Source: Corylus avellana
Lineage: Eukaryota > Streptophyta > Magnoliopsida > Fagales > Betulaceae
Assembly (NCBI RefSeq): GCF_901000735.1
Contig: NC_081548.1
Coordinates: forward strand, 1,488,001 to 1,552,000
Direction: 5' to 3'
Length of the DNA stretch: 64,000 nt
Shown: piece after piece, positions 48,501-57,110 of the stretch
Position numbering within the stretch: position 1 is the stretch's first letter
Layout: the number at the start of each line of letters is the position of its first letter
Position numbers and translations under genes: made by a program
The notes under the pieces: model-generated
Databases searched by the model: none
The model's input: only the letters and a program-made list of their open reading frames with translations
Told to the model about the DNA's origin: nothing

Positions 48501-49334
48501 TGACAGCTCCCTTGAGTTTCTTATCCTTGCTAGTGATGGACTGTGGGATGTTGTCACAAATGAGGTATGCCATGCTTTCAAATTCTGGATTTTTTTTTTT
48601 TTTTTTTTTTTTATATATATATATATAAGTAATTGAAATTCATAAAGCGCAAAGGCGCAACCCAAGTACACATGCACCACCGTCCTCTCACGGTCTTCAA
48701 AGCTTTGGCCATTTCTTTCTTTCCATATACACCGCATTATGCAGGATGGAATCATCTTCCACAATGCCGCACTATGAACACTACCAAACTGACCTCTCCC
48801 ATGTGCAAAGAGATCTACCACTCGACTTGGCATGACGCAATCTGACCCAAATAGACCAAAAATAGAATCCCTTAAGACGCTAGCATCCTCACAATGATTC
48901 TGGGTTTATTCCCCTTTCCATGTCTCGATGAGGCTCTTGCATGTAGCAAAAGCCCAAGAGTGGATAGCGTGTCTTCAGAACTCAATAAGTACTTTCTTTT
49001 CACTCTACCTCATTAACCTCATGTATACTCACCTGGCATTTTCATCACTTGCAGAAAACAAACATTGGCTATTTATTGTTTTGAATGGGTGTCAAGTGTT
49101 TTCTTGGCATTTTGAAATTGGACGTGTAGGTACTCCCAAGCTTTTTAACTCACTGATTCTTCCTCTTTTTCTCAGGAGGCTGTTGCAATGGTTAAACCAA
49201 TTCCGGAGCCAGAACAGGCAGCAAAGAGGCTGATGCAGGAAGCATATCAGAGAGGTAGTGCAGATAATATTACCATTGTTGTTGTCCGTTTCTTGGCCAA
49301 TCAAGGGGGTTCCTCTCACAGCAGCTCCGGGTAA
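43890..49334 (+). CDS. PP2C59: protein phosphatase 2C (PP2C59/WIN2-like), 8 exons, 292 aa
   Basis: Exons: 43890-43969, 45432-45559, 46546-46644, 46736-46894, 47977-48063, 48147-48238, 48490-48564, 49176-49334; all GT-AG and phase-consistent. A metal-dependent Ser/Thr phosphatase with the PPM signatures: [13 protein letters not shown] at residues 69-73 (codon 70 split between exons 2 and 3), [30 protein letters not shown] at 229-236 and GSADNI at 267-272. The start [15 protein letters not shown] is the N-terminus I recall for Arabidopsis PP2C59 (WIN2), a phosphatase linked to defence signalling; the symbol rests on that memory. There is no kinase domain, transmembrane segment or presequence, so a cytosolic or nuclear enzyme is likely. 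The C-terminal tail after ITIVVVRF is only 18 residues. Intron 7 carries a LINE fragment. Confidence 0.92.
45113..45332. repeat. tandem duplication of 112 bp in PP2C intron 1
   Basis: gtttgttagtgatatagatt begins at 45113 and 45225. The units differ by a few bases (for example aatacgtcag against aatacatcag). Confidence 0.92.
45563..45632. repeat. compound microsatellite (CT)n-(CA)n-(CAGACC)n
   Basis: Begins four bases after the exon 2 donor of the PP2C gene and is read in order as ct, ca and cagacc units. Length variation here could affect spacing next to the donor. Confidence 0.9.
48589..48896 (-). mobile_element. 5'-truncated LINE insertion in PP2C intron 7
   Basis: On the minus strand, residues such as [18 protein letters not shown] and [13 protein letters not shown] match the C-terminal part of plant L1 reverse transcriptase, followed by a TA-rich and poly(A) tail (plus-strand Ts at 48589-48612). 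The heptamer attctgg flanks it at 48582-48588 and 48897-48903, a possible short target-site duplication. About 308 bp, typical of 5' truncation. Confidence 0.7.
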
Positions 49335-50129
49335 GCACCCTTCCTAATTAGCTGGGTGTGGAAGATGGGGGGTTGCAATAAAATCTAGTAGTTCGTAGTG
49401 ATAGAAAATCTTAGAATTGTACTCCTTAAGGATAGAGATATAAACAAAGTCATCGGGCTGCTGGTGTGTGTCACACATTATCAGCTTCTAGCATAGAGCT
49501 GTATCTGGGAGCTTATTTTCTGTAGCTAGAAAATATGCGTGTTTGAATATGTAAAAGAACCTCGAAATTCCAATGTCATTTGCTGTCTGACTCTTTTCAT
49601 TTGCAATTGGATTTTTCTTTCTTGATGTAGTCTACAGTTACGGCGTCTTTCTGAAACTTATAACAAGTGTGATAATCATATTTTTCGGATAAGAAAGTAC
49701 AAAACAGTAATGAATTGCTTTTTCTGAGTGTCATTTTCTTTTCTTTTTGAATCACACGTGACTGTCTCCCCCACCCCGGCCAGCCGCCTCATTCGGTTTG
49801 CAAAAGATCAACTCTTATCGTTTGCAACTTTTGGTGGGGGCACGATGTCAATTGCCAACCCAAAAGGATGGGCGGCTAACAGCTTTGACAAGCCAGGCAC
49901 TACTTTTGGCTAAACAGTTTCGAGTATTGTCTGAACTGACCTCAAAAGGCTCAAACTATTTTTTTTCATCACTCTAGGTAAAAAAATTTGACAACTTTCG
50001 ATATTTTGACTTTTTTTTTTTTTTTAAAGTGAAATTTAATTTAGGCTTATTTTATTCTCACATTATTAAATTGTGCGTAAATCATTTAGTATAGAACAAA
50101 ATTGTGAGGATATTAAACCCGGTGAATAA

Positions 50130-50130
<1 letters not shown>
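49335..50130. other. PP2C 3' UTR and flank
   Basis: No gene recognised. A frame of 61 codons at 49728-49913 lies on the plus strand without a domain. Confidence 0.6.
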
Positions 50131-50163
<33 letters not shown>

Positions 50164-50680
50164 TTATTTTTTATTTTTAGGAAAATTCGGACTTTGTTAT
50201 TAATAATCACAAAAAACAGGAATACAAAACACTCCTTCAAGACATAAGTCTTAACTGCACTCTAAACCCGATCCTGTCCCAATAAACTCAAATTTCTCCC
50301 AGATGGAATACAGGCAGTGGTATGCGCCACCCAAGGCTACCCAACACCACTACCCCCATTAGGTTATTCGAAATCTGAGTGGGAACCTACTTGTCTACAA
50401 GTTGCTTTAGAGAAATCTATTAAAGCATCTTTGGCCTGTTGAACCAATACATTTGGGTGGAGAAAAGGATCACTATGGACGAAATCATTTCTCCGATGCC
50501 ATACTCTCCATGCAATCCCCGCAAACAAACGAAGTTATTCTCTATCGCAACTCTTGAATAATTCTTCCATCACCCGCTCAAACGTTGGACCGTCGAGAGA
50601 GCTCTTTTGAAATTTTTTTAGATTTGCACTCCACACATCCTTAGCAAATGGACAATCCCACAAGATTTGGAATTTGATTA
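50131..50680 (-). mobile_element. LINE 3' fragment with (AAT)n tail
   Basis: The reverse complement reads as a decayed LINE ORF2 tail: QILWDCPFAKDVWSANLKKF, then an in-frame stop, then AWRVWHRRNDFVHSDPFLHP. It ends on the plus-strand side in a TTA microsatellite (50131-50163), read as AAT on the element strand and acting as the 3' tail. Confidence 0.75.
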
Positions 50681-52005
50681 AGGATTATACCTTGTGTTAT
50701 GGGATGGAGGTTACTTTTGACTTTTTCTTTTTCTTTTTTTTAATTGATGTAATGTGCGATAATGATAATGGCCTTCATCTTTCTTTAGTCACTATGAGAC
50801 GACTGCGTGGCCGTGGTCCTTTGGTTGGCTCATCAACCAACAATAAACAACCACTTTACGTGGCATACAATTAACAATAATAAATAAATAAATAAATGTG
50901 ACACCGAAAGTGACGATCAAATAAAAACACTTCCAATGATTTTGCCGTGATTTTCTGGTTGGGAATAGCAGATGACTTGATTGAAACTGAGGTCTGATTA
51001 GAGATTCACAACACTTGGTGAAGAGAATCGAATACCAAAAAAATCAACTGTCTTCGTACATGTTAGATGAGTGCCATAAATGCGATTTATAAATGCATCC
51101 TCGGATCAACTAGAGAGGAGCCGATTCTTCAAAACTTAAGAATCCAATTTCAGTTAACTAGAAGTAACAATTAATGTTTCAATATCTAGTTGTTGGTAAT
51201 AAGAATTTGAATCATCAACAAATTTATTATTCAGATTATTAGCAATTTAGACGGTAAGTATAAAAAAGTTATTATAAGACCTACATTTCAAACAGATTTC
51301 AAAACGGTCTGCCCCCGGTCAGATAGATGGGTTCTGTAATTTTGTATAACTGTAAATCTCCCAACTTGTTAAGTTGCAAAACTAGTATTGGAAACAGTGC
51401 AACTCTTAAGAACCAGAGTGGAGGAAGCAAGCAAAAACTATTCACCAGGAATGTCATCCAAACTCAGAAAGCGGAAAAAAAATACTATTAATACTTTCAC
51501 TCTTACACTTAAGTATATATTTGCTGACGTGGCAATAAAAATTACAATTAAATTTTAGATCTAATAATAAATTCTTATTCCACATACCAAGTTGCCACCA
51601 CCTTAGACAATTTGGGTACCAAGGGTGTGGTGTCAAGTCAAGAGTTCAGACTGTCGAATGAATTGTGGCCTGGTGGGAGGACTTGTGTTACGATGCAGCT
51701 GGCACCTTTGAGGTCTCGTTGCAGAGTAGGCAGCAACTCTTGCGTGCACTGCACACAGTTGGCCCCTTCGGTGTGTAGACGAAGTGCAGAAATATGTGTA
51801 ACATTTCTAATAAAAGAAAACATTGAGTATTTGTAAATAATAATAATTAAAAAAAAAAAAAACTTGTTCCAATGGCGAATGGCAATGTGCGTAAATTTCA
51901 AAAATGAGATTTTAGTGTAGGAATATGACAAAAAAAAAAAAATCAAAATCAAAATCAAAAGTGATCATTTCCTTCTCGGCAACCAGACAGAAGGAGAAGA
52001 AGTGA
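50681..52005. other. gene-free stretch
   Basis: AT-rich spacer. A less AT-rich patch at 51605-51800 has no recognisable product on either strand. A segment near 51225-51330 (attagcaatttagacggtaa) recalls one arm of the foldback MITE at 39117. Confidence 0.55.
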
Positions 52006-52152
52006 ATGCCTAACATCCATCGGGCAGTCTTCACCACCAAGCCCTACATTTATAAGCTCCAACTTGGCGGCCGAATCATCGGTAAGGGGGCCGAAGTCAA
52101 AGATTGGCATCGGCTGAACGACAAGAAAAGGTCAGGTAGATATTTAATGTGA
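52006..52152 (+). CDS. unrecognised short ORF or first exon, 48 codons
   Basis: ATG at 52006 opens MPNIHRAVFTTKPYIYKLQL, then GGRIIGKGAEVKDWHRLNDK, ending at TGA 52150-52152. The first 44 codons have balanced, protein-like composition; after aaaaggtcag there is gtagat, a possible splice donor at 52135-52136. So this may be exon 1 of a gene whose remainder I cannot find. No family recognised. Confidence 0.3.
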   Translation: MPNIHRAVFTTKPYIYKLQLGGRIIGKGAEVKDWHRLNDKKRSGRYLM

Positions 52153-52269
52153 ATTTTAATAGATTATTATTGAATTTTGATTAAATAATAATTTTAAAAG
52201 TTACATCAACTTAGAAGATTTTTCTTTTCTTTTTTTTTTAAAAAAAAAAGAAGGGAAAAGATGATAGAG

Positions 52270-52407
52270 TTATATGAAGAGATAGAGTCTATACACAGAG
52301 AGAGAGAGAGAGGACTCAGATGAATGAAGCCATTTTCGGCAAGGCATGCAAATTGCCATTACGCACGACGAGCAAACCATAATATTTTTATCTTCATCAT
52401 CCTCCAT
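52270..52407 (-). CDS. Cys-rich mini-ORF, copy 2 (45 aa)
   Basis: ATG at 52407. The first 32 residues are identical to those of copy 1: MEDDEDKNIMVCSSCVMAIC followed by MPCRKWLHSSES. The tail differs because it runs into a (CT)n tract and ends at TAA 52270. The CX2CX4CX2C cluster would suit a small metal site. No TATA-like element of its own was seen in the 100 bases upstream. Not a family I recognise. Confidence 0.4.
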   Translation of the reverse strand: MEDDEDKNIMVCSSCVMAICMPCRKWLHSSESSLSLSVYRLYLFI

Positions 52408-52442
52408 AAATGCTAATATTAATAAATACCATAAAATAATAA

Positions 52443-52700
52443 TCAACCCGTTTGTATGAAATTTGTATCTAAATGGAAAACAAAATAAAAATAAAAATAA
52501 AAAAATAAAATAAATAAAATAAAAAAGGAAAAGAAAAAAAGAGAAAAAAAAAATAGAGTTATTGAAGAGATGGTGATTGACATGTACATATATGGAGAGA
52601 AAGAGGACTCGGATGAATGAAGCCATTTTCGGCAAGGCATGCAAATTGCCATTACGCACGACGAGCAAACCATAATGTTTTTATCTTCGTCGTCCTCCAT
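52443..52700 (-). CDS. Cys-rich mini-ORF, copy 1 (85 codons, first ~33 conserved)
   Basis: ATG at 52700. An acidic start (MEDDEDKN) is followed by CSSCVMAICMPC, a CX2CX4CX2C cluster, then RKWLHSSES. Beyond about residue 35 the frame enters T-rich DNA and becomes a hydrophobic run (FFFSLFFFSFFILF), probably untranslated or spliced away in reality. About 105 bases upstream on the minus strand is ctctatataaacctcc (plus-strand 52799-52814), a canonical TATA box. Against copy 2 there are four differences within the first 33 codons (two GAC/GAT, one AAC/AAT, one TCC/TCT), all third-position and silent, while the sequence just 5' of the ATG has diverged. This suggests a selected peptide. Function unknown. 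Confidence 0.45.
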   Translation of the reverse strand: MEDDEDKNIMVCSSCVMAICMPCRKWLHSSESSFSPYMYMSITISSITLFFFSLFFFSFFILFILFFYFYFYFVFHLDTNFIQTG

Positions 52701-52798
52701 AACTATAAATATGAATAAATACCATAAAATAATAACCACCAAATAATAAAAGGAAAGAAGAAAACAGCCATCTCCTTCTTAAAAAACACACACACACA

Positions 52799-52814
52799 GG
52801 AGGTTTATATAGAG
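52799..52814 (-). promoter_or_regulatory. TATA box upstream of the Cys-rich mini-ORF
   Basis: Plus-strand ggaggtttatatagag, minus-strand ctctatataaacctcc. It would place transcription start near 52775, about 75 bases before the ATG at 52700. Confidence 0.5.
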
Positions 52815-52890
52815 GGAACAGGGAAGTGTCTTCTTTTTGTTTCACTGTTTTATCATACATGTGCGCATTGTATGTCTTCCTTGCCCATCA

Positions 52891-53086
52891 AGGAGTCAAA
52901 TATTCAACAAATGACCACTATTAATTATTATACTTTCTGCCTTGCTCACCAATCCATGAATATTCAAAGAGAATGAAAACACATGGTAGGAGTCAAATAT
53001 TCAACGACAATGACCAGTATTAATTATTATACTGTCTGCCTTGCTCACCAAGCCATGAACATTCAAAGAGAATGAAAACACATGGT
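52891..53086. repeat. tandem duplication of ~97 bp
   Basis: aggagtcaaatattcaac begins at 52891 and 52988. The units share ccatgaanattcaaagagaa near their ends. They lie just upstream of the mini-ORF promoter on the minus strand. Confidence 0.92.
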
Positions 53087-53445
53087 TTTTTAGCATCTTC
53101 TTAATTTTTCTTTTCTTTTTTCTTTTTTGTGAGTCTTTTTCTTTTTCTAGTTTGTGGGTTAGAATATGAGGGTTCCTATATGACTATATGAGTAATGCTA
53201 TAGCATATAACTGATCAAAGGAATAAATGAGACTGCCTCCGTTTCTAGCATTACTCTTTTTATATATGATACATTAAATTTAGTTTAAGTAAATTGCTAT
53301 TAATGACGTTAAAAATTTAATATGTGTTTTAAATGTTTATAAATACTTTGCACTATTTTAAATGGGTTGGAAGATATTTCTTCCAGACTAGCTTGAAGAA
53401 ATTTTTTTGTCCTTTTATATATATTAGGATTAATTAGATTTTTCT

Positions 53446-54612
53446 CTCTCTACTAGGGTTTCATCTCTAGCAGAGAGCTCTGTTAGAGGGAGAGAACCTT
53501 TGTTCTCCCCATCTGACCCTCCTCCCCTCTCCCTCTTCTACCTCCCCCCTCCACTCCCATCGCATCACCCCCTTTCTCTTAGCAAGCTAACCTATTTATC
53601 TGATGCTCTTAGCTCTTTGGGCGATTTTTCCTTTCCCTTCCTCTCTGCCTCTTCTCTCTCCTTTGGTCTTGTTTTTTTGCTCTAGGCTTTTGGATCCGCA
53701 GTTCTTTGCCCGATCTACTGTCCTTGGCGAACCCACGTCGTCGCTCACCTCTCCGCCTGTCCTCTTCGGCTCCATCCAGGTTCTTCGCGTTCCAGCCATT
53801 TTCCCCCGGCAACCTTCCTCGCCGACGTGGTTTTCGTTTTGGGTTTCTTGTTTCTTTGTTTTATTTTTTTGTATTCGCTCTTTTTTTTTTTTTTTTTTTT
53901 TTGCTTGTTTAGATACTCTTTGTGGGTGATGCTCATGGGGTTTCACTCAAAGTTCTCCCTCCGTTTAAGTGCGCTGCCGATCTCCTCTGTGCCTGCTCCG
54001 CCGCCCACCGTCCTTTGCTGGGCCATTTTCTCGCGCCCCGCACTGCGATGAGCTTCCAACGCCCTTTTCCGTTTTCGGTTTCCGATGAGCACGTGATCGA
54101 CTCTTCTTTTCGGCTGCTGTCATCCTCTTAGTTTTTTTTTTTTTTTTTTGTCTTGCTTTCCTTTTTTTTGTTCTTTCTGTCTTGTTTTGTTTTCCTGTAT
54201 CGGTTTTATTTTTGCTTGTAATAATGCTCGGTCCTCTCTCTCGATCTGCCCGCCTAATGCCCTTCGGGGTAGTTGATTTGGTCAAGACCTTTAGGTTGTG
54301 AGTGTTAACGTTATCTTGACTTTTGGGTCGAGGAGGATGAGTTTTGACTTGGGTTCTCTGCCCTCAATGCCAAAGAATAGGAGCCACATATGCATTGGTT
54401 TGAGACTGTTTGTCGTAGATCTGCTGTTTAATTTCAAAATTAGTCATAGGCTAGCGGATTTTGTTTGAGTCTAGAATATAATATGTCATTTTTTACGCTT
54501 GTAACCTTGTAGCTTCGGCTATGGTTACTTCAAAGCTTTGCTATGTGTTATTTGAGCTTTATGCTTGTTTATCAATGAATGAAATTGAACTATTTTTTTT
54601 TAAAAAAAAAAA
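53446..54612 (+). mobile_element. non-autonomous LINE-like element, ~1.17 kb
   Basis: A CT-rich 5' part (53446-53660) leads into a GC-richer middle without a coding frame. The 3' end is typical of plant LINEs (gtttatcaatgaatgaaatt, then T and A runs to 54612). The octamer gattaatt flanks it at 53438-53445 and 54613-54620, with further imperfect similarity after it (agatttttc against tggtttttt). No endonuclease or reverse transcriptase remains, so it must have used enzymes from elsewhere. Confidence 0.55.
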
Positions 54613-55864
54613 GATTAATTTGGTTTTTTTTTTTTTTTTATTGAACCATCTACATTGTAATCAAATCTTTGATTACTTTTTACTACTTTTATATATATAT
54701 ATATATATATATAAATAGGAACTTTTGTATTTATATATAAGTCATGGCCGGTATGAGCCATGACTTCCAATTGGGAATTTATTTTTCGAAGGGCTTTTAT
54801 CGGAGTTTGGGCTGTTTGGCCATTTAGCATTTTGGCTCCTATCCAATAAAACCTAAAAGGCCAATAGGCCCTAATCAAACTCTCAATAAGGAAAATGTTG
54901 GATATATGAAAAATGTACAAAAATATGGAAAGCAAGGAAGAACACGTGGACATAAAGAAAGAATATAAAAGCAATTACCACAATTGTTATGTACTAGCAG
55001 GAGGTGTTCTTGGCCCATGAAAGCTTTTTGTAGTACAGCTCCCAAAAAGTCGGTTAGCTTGGCCATGTGGACTCCCCTTGAGGGTGTGGACGGGTTATTG
55101 GGCTTCGGGCAACGGTCTAAGGGTTCTTGCTGTTTGGATTGGACCCAAGCCTGCTCGAACCCAAGGGCCAACTGGGCTTACTGTTTAACGATGAGCCTTC
55201 AAGTTTGTTGTGTTTGGGCTGAGGGCCGGTTGGCTCATCGATACTCAGTCCAGCACCTACAATAATGATAAAGAATAACTTTGGGTGTTTCAAGTTGGAA
55301 TAGGATCCCCAAATAAAATGGAGAGGAGTCATTTACACAAAATGATGAGATCAAATTGTCTAATCTTTTAAAGTTTAGGACAATTTTGTCCTAATTTCAA
55401 CTTCTGGTTACGTTTAAAAAGCCTATAGAAATTTGTCAACTTGTTGGTGATTCTAATTATTTTATATGGAATTTAACATAAGGAAGAAGTTGTATGGCCT
55501 AGAAAATGCCAACCATAAATTAAAAAAGACAGATGTCACATCTCAGGGGGCCTTTTCGTCTAAGTCCATAAACAAAGCTCAAAAGATGATGATTTTGGCT
55601 AATCCAACATCTTCCTACTAATCATAAACTAATTATTTAATTAATCTAATCCAACCACATAATCCAATAGCAACTCAGATTTTGATTCACTGTCATTGCT
55701 GAGAAAGTGCGCCACCTCAAAAGGCCGGAGAAGGAGAAAAGCAAAATTCCATTAATTGCTACAACATACCATTAACTTTTTCTACAAAATCAACGGTCGA
55801 TCAAACACCTTAACAAAAGTATATACACAAAAAAGCGTCAATTTATTACGACGGCAAATCAAGC
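54613..55864. other. gene-free stretch downstream of the CONSTANS-like gene
   Basis: Includes a (TA)n tract at about 54690-54714. A moderately GC-richer patch at 55000-55260 contains gggcc-type motifs without a credible frame and may be old TE sequence. The region next to 55865 should hold the 3' UTR of the minus-strand gene. Confidence 0.6.
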
Positions 55865-56949
55865 TTAAAACGACGGAACGACGCCGTACCCGCCACATAC
55901 ACGATCAACTTCGACATCCGCCATGTCCACCCGCTTAGCGAACCTCCCTTTGATTCGCGGCCTCGTCTCTGCGTAGGCTTTTCGGGAGGCGTACCGGATC
56001 GTCTTCTCGAACTTTCGGTTCTTCCTCTTCTCTCGGTACCTCAGCACCCTCGCTTCACGATCGGCCGATGATATCTGAACCGTCCGATTCGCAGACTCCA
56101 TCACGGGTTTACCGTAAGAATCGGACACATCGGTCACCGCGCTGCCATCCGGTACCACGCTAACGTCGAGCGAGGAGGAAGACATCTGTGCAGCGAAGTA
56201 CAAGATCAGAACTAACATAATTTTACCATTTTCTCAATTAACAAACAGATATTTGTTCTGAGCAAGAAACTTACACTCTGACTGAGACAGTGAGTGTTGT
56301 AGGCATAGACGTAGGGCTTGGAAGCGGAGAAATCGAGATCGAAGCAGTTGTCACTGAGCTGATGAACACTCTTGCTCTGAACGGGCACGACTCCGTCAGT
56401 ACCCGAACTGTTCTGCTCCTGCGCTTCTAACTTTGGATCCACGTGTCCGTAATCCAGATCCAGATAGGGATCCATGTCCGGAAACACGAACTGTCCCGTA
56501 TTCAGATCCGGATTCTCAGTCACCTTGTTGTTGGCAGGGTTGGTGGGAGGGTTTGGGAGCAACCAAGAGGCGGCCTCGGCCTCTTCTCTGCTTACATCAC
56601 CGTCGGACAAGTAACGGTCGTCGAGGAGGTTGGCGGCGGCTCCGGACTTCACGGCGACTGTGTCGTAGAAGGGCGTGACGGGGACTCGCTCGTGGCGGCG
56701 GGCAAGGGGATTGGCGGAGTGGATGTCGCGGTCGCACGTGACGCAGAGGGCGGCGGCGTCAGCCTTGCACGTGACGTGGGCGGGAGCCTGCTCGCAGACC
56801 TCGCAGACCAAGACGCGCGCGTGGCGGGACGCGAGCTTGTTGGCCGCGTGGACCTTGGAGTCGCAGCCCACGCAAAGGAAGGCGGAGTCTGCTCGGCAGA
56901 ACAGCGTCGCCGTTGCCGATTTGCACGAGTCGCAGAGCTTCGATGCCAT
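55865..56949 (-). CDS. COL3: CONSTANS-like B-box/CCT transcription regulator (COL3-like), 331 aa
   Basis: Exon 1 is 56949-56275 (225 codons) and exon 2 is 56185-55865 (106 codons plus stop), with an 89-bp intron (cagagt/gtaagt to gctgcacag/atgtct). Residues about 5-47 are B-box 1 ([20 protein letters not shown]) and 48-90 are B-box 2 ([20 protein letters not shown]), both with complete Cys/His zinc ligands. The middle is acidic. A CCT domain lies at about 268-310 ([20 protein letters not shown]), and the C-terminus has the VP motif (GYGVVPSF) that binds COP1 in this group. Such nuclear proteins regulate light responses and flowering or growth. Two B-boxes, one intron and the MASKLCDSC start suit group I, nearest COL3/COL4 as I recall; the symbol is tentative. 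At the start of B-box 2 the usual VW is VL ([11 protein letters not shown]). Confidence 0.92.
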
Positions 56950-56976
56950 AGTCCACTCTCTTTTCTTTCGGTAAAC

Positions 56977-56981
56977 TGCAG

Positions 56982-57021
<40 letters not shown>

Positions 57022-57110
57022 GTGGCTGTTGATTAGGTGTAAATTAATTGGGTCTATCTTGTGGAGCTAGGGAGATCCGGGATCTAGCCAATAGAGAAAC
57101 GACACGTGAC
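56977..57110 (-). promoter_or_regulatory. COL leader and proximal promoter
   Basis: A (CT)n tract at 56982-57018 (GA on the gene strand) lies in the leader, and a G-box CACGTG sits at 57103-57108 in cgacacgtgacc. An inverted CCAAT is at 57088-57092. These motifs suit light control but are not proof. Confidence 0.45.

Noticed and set aside
53596..54285. Lys/Arg-rich minus-strand frames
   Set aside because: Arise from antisense reading of CT-rich and poly-T tracts in a repeat element.
56443..57036. 197-codon plus-strand frame at the CONSTANS-like gene
   Set aside because: Antisense shadow of the B-box exon, caused by its high GC content.
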